Shown here: one piece after another, positions 40,893-50,442 of the stretch
Position numbering within the stretch: position 1 is the first letter of the stretch
Layout of the letters: each line of letters starts with the position of its first letter
Source: Nitzschia sp. DOCU1
Lineage: Eukaryota; Bacillariophyta; Bacillariophyceae; Bacillariales; Bacillariaceae
Direction of reading: 5' to 3'
Assembly (NCBI GenBank): GCA_951394045.1
Contig: OX595988.1
Location: 682,001-746,000 of the forward strand
DNA length: 64,000 nucleotides
Translations under genes and position numbers: made by a program
Notes under the pieces: generated by a model
What the model was told of the DNA's origin: nothing
Seen by the model: only the letters and a program-made list of their open reading frames with translations
The model's database searches: none

Positions 40893-41765
40893 TGCCTCAA
40901 GCTTTTTTGTTGATCACTGGTGCAAGTGTTGCAGAGGTCGAGGCTAGTACACAGTAGCGAAAAAGAGATGAAATGGACTGGGTCGGTGTTTTTATGGCAG
41001 GTTCATCGATTTCCTTTCGGTTCCATTGTTGTTATGGCGGGAGTCTTGGTTGACATGCAGGCAGACGGGTCATCATTCGGTTCCAAGTAGGACTCAGTAC
41101 ATATTCTACATACGTTTTCGAGAGAGAGAGAGAGAGAGTGCGCGCCTAGTTTAGTACTATTTGTCCGGCCCGGCCTGCGTTTTCGTGTGAGTGTGCTCGC
41201 TTTCGGAGGGAAATGGCTCTAAAGATAACAACCTGTTGGGAAATCTGATCGTGAAACAACCTCGGGGCGGGGCGGGGATGTGAAATAATATGGGGGAGAC
41301 ATCCCCAAATGCGACTTGAACTTGTTACTGCCTGTAGTAGTACGAAAGCATGGCAAATAGAACATCAACGTAACTACAGAGAAGCAGCGCTTGACCTTGT
41401 AGTTGTAGGCAAATCTGAAATCGAGTCTGTTTGGTTGCTACCTAGAGAGGCTCCTCTAGCAACGCGATTTCCCAAAACGGAAATCGCCACGGCCTTCATG
41501 TACAGCACCACTCTAGTTGGTTAAAGAGAGAGAGACAGAGATTGAGCAAACGAACACTATTCTTATTCAAACGGCTGATCTAGTGAACTGATGAATCAAT
41601 TTTAGGCCGCTTGACAGCGGCACAAGTATGCATTCCTGTCCAAAGTCCTCATTCTTCCGCCGATAAAGTACGCCGCATCAACGTTGCCAAATTCAAAGTG
41701 ATTTCCTGAATAGTCCAGGGGACGATAGTAATGACAGGCCATCATTACCCGCCCGCATGCTGAAT
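40893..41765. other. Spacer between array genes A and B
   Basis: A (GA)9 microsatellite lies at about 41120-41138 and a shorter one at 41525-41540. The rest includes the promoter of gene A. Confidence 0.4.
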
Positions 41766-42280
41766 TTAAAGTTCGTCTTCAAATAAAATGGTAGGCCCCG
41801 AAGGAATGCCATCTGCTGATGCCTCCCGTCGCTTATTTTGCGACTCGGTGCGTGCAATTATTCGTTCAATATCCTGACGGCGCAAAGAAGCAAGGTCTGT
41901 TAAGATACAGTGTCCGATTCACAGGTAGCTGGTCAATTTCTATCACTCACCTTTTCCTCAAGGTCGTCTTTCATCATGTTGAGCTTTCTAGCATAGAGAT
42001 CTAAGCGACGCTCCGTATCTGCCTTTTCTTTCGGGGTTAGGGTGATTTCACCAGCTGAGTGATCTGCTAGTTTCTTCCTCATAGAATTGATAATGTTTCG
42101 AAGCTGTCGCTTTCGGCGCTTACGATTTTCAAGGATTTCTTCCCGGGAGTTGCCCCAACCAGTGCCACCAGTGAATTCCCGAGCATTGCGATCCCGTCTT
42201 TCACCAACGGCAGCATCCGCGACAGCTAATACTAGCGCAAATAGGCTTGCAATGACAATAAAATATGATTGTACCTTCAT
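41766..42280 (-). CDS. Secretory coiled-coil array, gene B (about 154 aa)
   Basis: The ATG at 42280 gives the signal peptide MKVQSYFIVIASLFALVLAV. The core is NSREEILENRKRRKRQLRNI, KKLADHSAGEIT (variant of the H-x-S-G motif) and ERRLDLYARKLNMMKDDLEE. The second exon (41896-41766) reads LASLRRQDIERIIARTESQ and ends FEDEL. Joining it in frame requires a donor after AAGGTGA (exon end 41947). The stronger-looking donor four bases earlier (AAG/GTGAGT) would give a short alternative tail (12 residues). Signal peptide and coil share one exon, as in gene A. Function is unknown. Confidence 0.7.
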
Positions 42281-43098
42281 CGTGCAATGATGGAGTAAAA
42301 TGTAAAATGCAAAATGCTGCTGAGATTTGTGATCACCACACCACACCGCGGCAAATTAACACACCATCAACGGCACACGCCATCGTGCGACATGAAAAAT
42401 GATTTCTTTCGAGTAACGGTCAAAAAGCTTCGGACTGACTTTAACGTCTACTGTTAGGTGATAACGCGACTGGTTCGTGACCGAGTGCGACTGCACCGAC
42501 TACATAGCAAAAAAGCAATGGAGAAGGATTGTGTATCATCCTGTACAGTAGGTTTAGTACAACAATGCACCAAACCTAGGCGTGCTCCTCTACTATACCC
42601 AGCTAGTAGAAGAAGAAGCGCCCATACCTTATTTCTAGAGAACGAAAACGAGCCAAACGAGCCAATATATTAATAATCAAACGGCCTACTAGTGCTTCGT
42701 CTTCTAGTTGCCCAGAAAAGCAACGAGTATCAAATCGACCTTCGTCGATAGGAAAACGATCAGCGAAAAAGCCTTAAATGTTTAGTCCATTTGGTTCGAT
42801 GTATCGTGAGAAAATTCTAAAGGGGGTGAACTAGTGAATTCCTGGGTGTAGGAAGTGTTTGGCGTGAGCACACGTATCTCTGGACAGAAGCAAACTCGCC
42901 TGCTTCACTATGTTTGACTTTAAGTCGCAGACACAAATAATTAAATAGAGCCACGGTGGGCGGTCTATCGTTATTCTTCTAGGCTCCACAAACTGCGTCC
43001 ACACGACCAAATTGCGACAGACTGATTTGAACCTAAGAAATCCAAGGTCACGCCACACACTGGCACCTTCAATAGCTACGTACGACTTAGACAGAGAT
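42281..43098. other. Spacer between array genes B and C
   Basis: I see no ORF or repeat of note; it should include the promoter of gene B. Confidence 0.4.
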
Positions 43099-43663
43099 TT
43101 ACAACTCTCGGCGACTACGTCGCTCGTTTCGCATCTTTTCTCGATCCATCATCATCTTGATCTCCTAAAGTAGCAAAACGTAGGCAAATTGAACGACTAT
43201 TAGAAAAGTTCGTTTTGAAGCATAAAAGAGATCATGCAAATAATCCACGTACCTTATCATCGGGCTCCTCGGGCATTCTCAAAAGTTTTTCCTCGTAAAG
43301 ACCGATGCGCTTGGCGACTCTTTCGTATTCGACGCTCTCCAACAACTTGCGGCCGGATTCGTGGTCGTCCAACTGATTCTTAGAATCGGAAATGAGTTTT
43401 TCAAGCTGGGCTCGGCGGCGCTTGTGATTCTCAATAATGGCATCACGCTGATAAATCAAGGGAGAAGAAAATGAAATCCAAATGTGTTAGGAACGGAAGG
43501 AAGCAACAGCAGCATCAACCCAAGACCAGGAACGTTATCGTACCGAAAATCCGATGTCCTCCTTCAACTTTCTGCGCTCGGGCTTCTCTTTAACCGCGTT
43601 GACTTCCGCGAAAAGAACGAGGAGGGCAGTCAAGGCTATGATGATGAAAAATCTGGATACCAT
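43099..43663 (-). CDS. Secretory coiled-coil array, gene C (126 aa, three exons)
   Basis: Exons are 43663-43544 (40 codons), 43447-43253 (65 codons) and 43164-43099 (21 codons plus stop). All are joined at phase 0 with GT-AG introns (GTACGA...ATCAG and GTACGT...TTTAG). Exon 1 is a signal peptide, MVSRFFIIIALTALLVLFAE, plus a short basic stretch. Exon 2 is the shared coiled-coil module: RDAIIENHKRRRAQLEKLIS, QLDDHESGRKLL, RIGLYEEKLLRM. Exon 3 is a charged tail ending SRREL. It is too fragmented to be seen as one ORF. Function is unknown, and the gene call rests on its match in exon lengths, phase and motifs to genes D-F. Confidence 0.75.
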
Positions 43664-44466
43664 GGTGCTAACTTGTTGGGGTCGAGATACAGAGGGTTCA
43701 GTTGCAGACTTTCGTGTTGCCTTAGTTCGATGCTGGGGCCAAGTCCGAGTTGGTTTCGTCGGCGTCGCGCCGCGACTCTTGTTCACTGCGGCTGGCGCGA
43801 ATTTTTTTGTTGGCAGCGACAGACAGTCTTGCGCTTCCTCCGTTATTTTGGAGCTCTTACCAGGTACAGTATGCTTTTTCGAGCACGCCTGCCTGTGGGA
43901 ACGCCAATCGAAAACTGACTAGGACGACTCCCAGTTTTCGTGCGATCTTTCAGGACCGCGGCACCTCGAAAACTATCAGACGCCTTTTACTGTTTACTAT
44001 GACCACATCGAGATCTCGCTTCTCGGATGGAGGAATCATGCCGAAGATTTCCTTTAGTTCGAAAAGGCAGAGTTCCCCCATCTTCTCAATGGCAAATGTG
44101 ATAACCCTCAGGCCGCATTGAGATACCATGCGATGTCGCACAGGAGACAGTCAAGGAATAAATCCAAGTACCGACTAGACTGTATTTCTCCAACTAGCGC
44201 TTTGAGTGCGACCTACACTAGAAGTAGCACACAAGAAAGGGCTATATGTCTTTTTCTTCGCTTTGCCTAACTAATATATGCTAGCAACTCCAAAACACCT
44301 GGGAAATCGCCTTCGTCCATTTCTGCCACCAAGCTAGTTCGTGGATTAGGTTTGCGTCTCATTTCTACCGTGCAACGACTGGGTTTCATCTCCACTGAAG
44401 AGACTCCGTACTAAAAGAGCAGTGAATCCATTTTTTAACAATCAACCACTTTCCCGCCAATAGCAG
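43664..44466. other. Spacer between array genes C and D
   Basis: It includes the promoter of gene C. A plus-strand ORF at 43484-43918 overlaps gene C exon 1 and looks like a shadow. Confidence 0.4.
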
Positions 44467-44937
44467 CTACAATTCTTCGTTTTGACTTTGAGCAACAAGG
44501 GCCGCAAGTTCCTGTCGGTCATAACAGATTATAAAACCAATTAGCAAAAGAAACGCCTCAACACGCTTCCAATCCAGTGATGTTTACATACCTCGGCGGT
44601 CAAGACCTTTGAAAGTTCCGCGAGTTGATCCTCGTATTGGTGGATGCGTTTGTTGAGGGAAGACAATCTGTCGCTGGGGATTTTCTCTTGGCCACTGAGG
44701 TGCCTCTCTAGTCGTTCCTCCAACGAAGCCAGCTGCTGCTCCATTGACCTAACCCGTTGGGCACGTGCCGCAAGAATATCATTTTCCTGGACGAATACAG
44801 AACGACAGAGGTCAGAGCGCCATTGTCACACATGGGTCTGATAATTTCGCGACGGGACGCGATGTACATACCGTTAGCGCCCCTGCTGCACTGCCAAGGA
44901 AAAGGGCACCGAAGATTGCAAATGACAGGAATTTCAT
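44467..44937 (-). CDS. Secretory coiled-coil array, gene D (101 aa, three exons)
   Basis: Exons are 44937-44872 (22 codons), 44786-44592 (65 codons) and 44511-44467 (14 codons plus stop), phase 0 throughout. Exon 1 is a bare signal peptide, MKFLSFAIFGALFLGSAAGA. Exon 2 begins ENDILAARAQRVRSMEQQLA, contains LERHLSGQEKIP and ends near RIHQYEDQLAELSKVLTAE. Exon 3 reads ELAALVAQSQNEEL. Introns open GTATGT and close CCAG or ACAG. The helix would form a dimeric or self-folding coiled coil after signal cleavage. Function is unknown. Confidence 0.75.
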
Positions 44938-45668
44938 ATTGAAAAGTCGAAAGGATGTCCGGTTTCTGTTTGTCTACGAGATGAATGGAGGTATTTCTGA
45001 TCGTCGCCGTGTGGGGTGAAGGGTTCTGAGAACAGGTGTGGTGGGGGAGGATGGCATGAGATCTTGTGCGTTGGAGGCGACGAGAAGTGGACGATGCGAA
45101 CCCAGATCGAAAATCGATGAAAATGACCCGCCCCGCGCACCGCGCGCGATGGGCCGTCAAAGGGAGATGCCAGTTCAGAAGTCTTTGTATCATAGTCGAG
45201 TACCTTTCAGATGCTTTTAACAACGTCGTCCCGTCGACTACTATCCTATCGTCCATAGCTTAACGTTTCTCATTTGCTATCCAGTGGGGAGAAACACAGT
45301 TACAGCACGGCAACTGATGTGTTCACGGAAAATAGATTGTGAATACCTTTGTCCACTTCTCTGTAGGGAACAACCCGATCACAACAGCACGACGCTACTA
45401 GTAAACTTCTTCTGCACCAATTTGCCCACTGCGATTCGTACTGAAATTGGTAAATTTCATCGCATGGAGCTGTGGTTATTTGCATTAAACCAGAATTCCA
45501 CTTTCCAGAACAACAACCTGCGATTTCCAATTCATGACCAATCTCGGTTTCTAGCTCGAACTGTCATCCAGTGTTCCCTCACAACAGGTGCATACAATTC
45601 GAATCCCACCACTTTTTCGATAAATAATACGCAGCACATCGCATGGAAATCCAAGCGAAACGTGCCAG
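44938..45668. other. Spacer between array genes D and E
   Basis: A GC-rich segment at 45127-45150 (CCGCGCACCGCGCGCG-like) lies upstream of gene D and may belong to its promoter. Confidence 0.4.
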
Positions 45669-46132
45669 TTACAGCTCTGATTTGTCGGCCGCGATCATAG
45701 CTTCAATTTCCTTTACCGTCGACGCAAATCAGAAGCACAACAAATGAGATCCGTCCCATCGCTTTGCAAGATTTGGAAGTCCCAAACGCACCACATCACT
45801 TAATTCTCGCGAGAATTCCTTGATTCGCTCTTCCTTGACCCTGATTGTCCTGTGCAGAGATGCCAGCGTATTTTCGTCCATGGGGTGCTCCCCGGATACG
45901 TGCCTCTTCAGTCGTTCCTTAAGAATCTCGACCTGTTGCCCCAGCACCACAACCTTTGCATCCCGTTCGCTAAGAATCATTTCTTTCTGAGAACAATTGT
46001 TCAGAAAACAAAAGTGTGAGCATAAAGACGGTCTGAATCACTTATTCACTGTTGATTGGAACATACCGTCAAACTTGCCGACGCCGTGACAACAAAGAGT
46101 GCAAGGAAGCTCACGGCAGCCGATACTTTCAT
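45669..46132 (-). CDS. Secretory coiled-coil array, gene E (100 aa, three exons)
   Basis: Exons are 46132-46067 (22 codons), 45986-45792 (65 codons) and 45710-45669 (13 codons plus stop), phase 0. Signal peptide: MKVSAAVSFLALFVVTASAS. Exon 2 starts KEMILSERDAKVVVLGQQVE, contains LKRHVSGEHPMD and ends EFSRELSDV. Exon 3 reads EIEAMIAADKSEL. Exon lengths equal those of gene D to the codon in exons 1 and 2, which makes D and E the closest pair in structure. The acceptor of exon 3 (GGTAAAG/GAAATTG) has a weaker pyrimidine tract than its neighbours. Function is unknown. Confidence 0.72.
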
Positions 46133-46601
46133 GGTAGATAAATACTGCTGGCTCTTAACCAAAGAAGATGTGGACGGGAGGATGTTTCAAAGGGAGACAG
46201 GTCTATGCACTTTTGGATACAACTGCGGCGAACCGACGGGCGTGAGGCGGCGTTGGTCGTCTCGGCATTCCATATCGCGTCGGCATGAAGTTCTCCAAAG
46301 TTCAAGATGACTCGACTCGCTTGAATGAGAGAAACGAATGTAGTCGGACAGATCAACCAGGGACTATCTTGTGTCCTCGTCTAAGAATACTTAGCTAGAT
46401 ACGGAAAGGCTACACGTCATTGGCTAATCGAGATACATTACAAGCGTCAAACATGCTTCGGAAAGTTTACAGCGAATGGACACGCGTGCTTTCAAGAGAG
46501 CACCGTACTGGAGCGACGGAGTAGACGGGGTAGAGCTTGCAGCTTCTTGAGGCGGCAAACCCCAATATCGTTATGCTCTTACTATCGAACCACATGATTG
46601 A
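46133..46601. other. Spacer between array genes E and F
   Basis: I see nothing beyond the presumed promoter of gene E. Confidence 0.4.
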
Positions 46602-47141
46602 TCACAATTCCTCGCTTGCGCTAGATTTCTGCCTTGCTTCAGCCAGTTTGATTCTATGTTCAATCTCCTGCAAGTTTCCATAAACTGTAAGAACAAGATG
46701 ATGATCCACGACAAAGGGAAGAACCCATCCGTTGACTTACATCCTCATCCAGCTCTCTATCCAGCTCTTCAATTTGATGTTGATAGGCCTGGATCCTGTG
46801 TTCTAAGTGCTCGAGTTGCTTGTCGCCAAGTACATTCTTCCCAGACCGATGCGCCGACAGTTTTTTCTCGATGTTTTCAAGAACCCTTTCCAACTGTATT
46901 CGGCGCTTTTCCCTTGACTCAATAATCGATTCTCGAGTCTTTGGTAATAACAAATATCGTTAGATAATATCAATGGAAATTCCATCCCCAGAGAAATGGT
47001 TCGGACGGCGATAGCTGTGAAATGACAAACAGAAAAGGCACTCACCGTTTGACCTTGGACCGCCAGACTTGCAATCGCAAGCAAAACAACTACTAGTACA
47101 AGCCCTACCCGAGTGATTTTTCGTCTCGTTCTCAATGACAT
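46602..47141 (-). CDS. Secretory coiled-coil array, gene F (119 aa, three exons)
   Basis: Exons are 47141-47046 (32 codons), 46938-46741 (66 codons) and 46667-46602 (21 codons plus stop), phase 0. The N-terminus MSLRTRRKITRVGLVLVVVL is a basic-plus-hydrophobic signal peptide ending near VQGQT. Exon 2 reads TRESIIESREKRRIQLERVL, KLSAHRSGKNVL, RIQAYQHQIEELDRELDED. Exon 3 reads EIEHRIKLAEARQKSSASEE and ends in Leu. This is the first gene of the array from the divergent CacyBP-like neighbour. Function is unknown. Confidence 0.75.
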
Positions 47142-47456
47142 GATGGAAGAGTTTATGGCGGCGGAGACACTAACCGAAAGAGCCAGAACGATCATTGTGC
47201 ATCATCATGCGTTGCCGAAATCATCGTCGGGAGAGAAATCGATCGAAGTCGTGAGCTCCCCCAAATAAATATGCCCCAAATTGACCAGATTTTGGCGGGA
47301 ACCCCAAAGTTCATGCCTGTCGATTTCGATGGAGGAGCCATCGTCGCGAATCAATCATCGCATTGGTTCTTCCACGCTCATAAAGACCAGCACGTCCGTT
47401 TTAATTGTTTGTGATTCAAACACACAAATTAGTATCATAACTATCGCCTTATCAAA
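47142..47456. promoter_or_regulatory. Divergent intergenic region
   Basis: It is shared by array gene F and the CacyBP-like gene; no motif can be named. Confidence 0.4.
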
Positions 47457-48275
47457 ATGGTGGACATTGACGAAGTTTCGGACTCTCCGTCTCCTAGTCA
47501 GGAACGTCTCCTGGACGCCGAAGAGATCGAGGAAATTGCCAAGACCCTGAAACGACCGACGGCACGAATGCAACTGGAAACCCTTGCCAAGAAACTCCGC
47601 AAGGAAGCGGCGGCTCTTAAAGTTGTAGAAAGTCAAGGTACTTCAGAAACACCTACAACATCGGCACCAGCTGTGGCAACTCCAATGCCCCAAGTGGTTC
47701 CACCATCCCCACCCCAACCGGTAGCAGTCGCACCGTCCCATTCGTCGGTAGCGAGCGTGTTGTACGCGCCCATTGATCGATTTGCCTTTGACGCTGGCGG
47801 CTACGATGACAAATTTGTCACATTATATATTTCCCTTCCAGGGGTGGGCGAAATTCCCAAGGATCAAGTGACGTGTAACTTTGAGAAAGCGACATTTGAT
47901 TTGATTGTAAAGGATCTGAAAGGAAAATCGTATCGTCTGAAAAAGGATAATCTCGAGCATGACATTGTGCCTGATAAGTCCAAAATTATAATCAAGTCAG
48001 ACAAAGTGATTGTCAAGCTCGCGAAAGTCAAAGGCGAGTATGGATCCTATGATTATTGGAGCAAGTTGACAGACCCCAAGCGCAAAGACAAGGAAAAATC
48101 CAAGGCGAATCCAGCAGCGTCTATTACCGAGCTGATGAAGGAAATGTACGATAGTGGGGACGAGAAAACGCGAAAGATTATTGGCGAGACCATGATGAAG
48201 CAACAACGAGGTGAACTAGGCAAGGGAGGTGACATGGGACTTGGCGACATGGGAAGCAGCTTCGACGACCTCTAG
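47457..48275 (+). CDS. CACYBP: CacyBP/SIP-like protein (272 aa)
   Basis: The order of domains matches calcyclin-binding/Siah-1-interacting protein. A helical N-terminal region comes first (AEEIEEIAKTLKRPTARMQL, TLAKKLRKEAAALK), then a Pro/Ala-rich linker. The CS domain spans about residues 105-190: RFAFDAGGYDDKFVTLYISL, VTCNFEKATFDLIVKDLKGK, YRLKKDNLEHDIVP, SDKVIVKLAK. An SGS-type C-terminus follows (YWSKLTDPKRKD, ASITELMKEMYDSGDEKTRK, IIGETMMKQQRGEL). In animals the protein bridges Siah E3 ligase and SCF components and has co-chaperone features. The algal role is unknown. It is a single exon. Confidence 0.9.
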   Translation: MVDIDEVSDSPSPSQERLLDAEEIEEIAKTLKRPTARMQLETLAKKLRKEAAALKVVESQGTSETPTTSAPAVATPMPQVVPPSPPQPVAVAPSHSSVASVLYAPIDRFAFDAGGYDDKFVTLYISLPGVGEIPKDQVTCNFEKATFDLIVKDLKGKSYRLKKDNLEHDIVPDKSKIIIKSDKVIVKLAKVKGEYGSYDYWSKLTDPKRKDKEKSKANPAASITELMKEMYDSGDEKTRKIIGETMMKQQRGELGKGGDMGLGDMGSSFDDL

Positions 48276-48639
48276 TAGCGAATGCTGCTCGTTGTGGGCG
48301 CACCATGTACTCAGGATATGGTTTTATTTTAGAACGTCTAAACGTTAGATTTCTTCTCACTCGCTAATACTAGTACTATAGAGCAATAGTGAGAGCCAAT
48401 ACGGCCTTCGAGCAGGATTTAGTCCAAGTAGTCGATCTTGGTTGAAACCATACGACCTCTTCGACCGTTTGGGTCCCTTCGTTCTCAGCCACTGACGTTT
48501 TTTGGCGGCAACCCAAAAATTTGTGACGCCCATAATGCAGAACGACACCATTTTCTTTCCTAATACCCACTTTCCTGACCCCGACCCAACGGCAACTACA
48601 TGTATTGATTATAGAATTTGGACAATCTCAACTTTCACG
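48276..48639. other. Tandem intergenic region
   Basis: It holds the CacyBP 3' end and the promoter of the DUF3082 gene; no feature is seen. Confidence 0.4.
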
Positions 48640-49470
48640 ATGATATTTTCTTTCCGGAACGTGCTTCTCGTCGGAATGGCGTGTAGTAGTGCTCTGTTGT
48701 TCCACCAATCGAACGCGTTTATGGTCCCAACGGCGCCACATCGGCAGCATCTCACTTTTGGAAGAACTTTATTGCGCATTTCGTCCGAAAACAATGAAGC
48801 CGAAATCCGATTCTCTCGAGAAGTGGCCGAATCAACCATTAATCTCGACGAACAAGATGCAGCTCCAAGGCCTACGGACGGAAGTGCTGCGACCAAAACT
48901 GTCAACGAACGGCTAATGGCTGAACTCAAGGCCGCGGAAAACAAGGAAAAGTTCGGGCCTCGATCTTCTGCTGGCAAGAAACTTGCGCTCGTGGATGGTT
49001 TTGGCAGGCCTCGGAAAACAGACGAAGAAGTCAGAGCCGCCATTGAAGCCGCGAGAGATTTGAACGGAGTGAATCCGGTCGTTGCACTGTTGGGCTCCTT
49101 TTTTGCGCTTGGCGTTGCTGGTGGACTTTGGTATGCAACCCAAGAGCTGGGAATTTTCTTCGCCTTGCATCCCGTCGATTCGGAAGTATACTTTGTGATT
49201 CGCGCCTCCCAGGTTGTCCGCAATATCGCCATGGGTCTCATTTCCCTGGCGAGTGGTTTCTTTGGTGTCACCGGACTCGGAATCTTTTTGCTGGGAGTAC
49301 GAGTCGCTTTTGGTGTTGTCACAGGAGAGTTGGACCCAACGCCCATCAAGCAAAATCAGAAAGAGAAGGTTGACATGCCAAATGTTTGGGACTTGATGCT
49401 GAACAAGAAGCCCAATCGACGTGGTGGCCGAGGCGGTGACGACGACAACAACAATCCCTTTGGAATATAA
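48640..49470 (+). CDS. Plastid-targeted DUF3082 membrane protein (276 aa)
   Basis: The ATG at 48640 gives a signal peptide MIFSFRNVLLVGMACSSALL ending HQSNAFMVP, an ASAFAP-like motif, followed by a basic Ser-rich transit region. A frame stays open upstream to 48502 but is not needed. After a charged spacer, the C-terminal domain begins LNGVNPVVALLGSFFALGVA. It holds two hydrophobic segments; the second is IRASQVVRNIAMGLISLASG followed by FFGVTGLGIFLLGVRVAFG. This corresponds to the cyanobacterial and plastid DUF3082 family of unknown function, probably in the thylakoid or inner envelope. The Gly/Arg/Asp-rich tail is unstructured. Confidence 0.78.
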   Translation: MIFSFRNVLLVGMACSSALLFHQSNAFMVPTAPHRQHLTFGRTLLRISSENNEAEIRFSREVAESTINLDEQDAAPRPTDGSAATKTVNERLMAELKAAENKEKFGPRSSAGKKLALVDGFGRPRKTDEEVRAAIEAARDLNGVNPVVALLGSFFALGVAGGLWYATQELGIFFALHPVDSEVYFVIRASQVVRNIAMGLISLASGFFGVTGLGIFLLGVRVAFGVVTGELDPTPIKQNQKEKVDMPNVWDLMLNKKPNRRGGRGGDDDNNNPFGI

Positions 49471-50442
49471 TATGGAGAAATCTTCTGTTGTTGAATGGAA
49501 GGCATGTCAACGTACAACAAAATGCAGCTTCGGTACGGTGGACGCCACCCGCTGCAATCTGAGGAGTGCAAGGCCGCAGCACCGAAAGAAGGCACCCTAC
49601 TTGAAGTTACTTCATTTGTAACACTGGGAAACAGACTGGCAACAACGCAATACATAATGGTACCACTAGTGTTCTTGATTCATTCCACTGAATTTTTATG
49701 TGAATATTTGTAGCTTGTCGTGTGAGATATTCTGGGTGGAGGTTCAATGATTGAGGATGCTCGATTCTTCGGCACGATCGCAGACGGTAGTATGCAATTT
49801 TATTAATATTGCTCAGTCGGAATCGACGCTCAATGACTGTGGTACTGAGGAGCTATATGTCAATACTTGGTGAGGAGTAGATCGTGCATGTACTATACCA
49901 TCTTCATAGGCTTGGGACACATGAGCACGGATCCCCGGTATCATGGTCTCCCCCAGTAGTAGTTCATTCTTTGGCGACGAAAGGTCGAATGAGTCCGCCC
50001 TAGTCCTGGGTCGGAATCAGGAATCTCAGATCCAAAGTTTTTGCGCCCATAAACTTCTGTTTTCGACCGTCCGAAAAAGATGAAGTGGAGTCGATGTTTC
50101 CATCGCTTCCACGTTGACGCACGAAGTTGCTATGTACCTTTTTGTTGCACCTCGAACCCTCCATTGGTTCGCCCGTCGCTTCGTTTATCCTCGCGTCAAT
50201 CGCCAACCCTCCACACACATCCATCGGCTGTCGTCGGTCGGATCTTTCTTGCAACTGCACGTTTCGCCAACACAGCATCGCATATTCTTTGTTCCACAAA
50301 TTCGAGCGAAAGGTGAGAATCGAACGTAATTTGGGCCCAAAGAAGATACGGTGATAGATCCACTTCCTTTATTTTGGGCCGTCAACTCACACGTATTGCT
50401 TTCCTTGTCGTCTAGTTCGATCAGATTTCTTTGAAAACGATA
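49471..50442. other. Intergenic region, about 1 kb
   Basis: Upstream of the tryptophan synthase gene. Several small ORFs at 49995-50385 overlap each other on both strands and look non-coding. Confidence 0.4.

Noticed and set aside
43484..44121. Plus-strand ORFs across array gene C exon 1
   Set aside because: The minus-strand exon has a signal peptide, matched splice sites and family motifs; the plus-strand frames have none.
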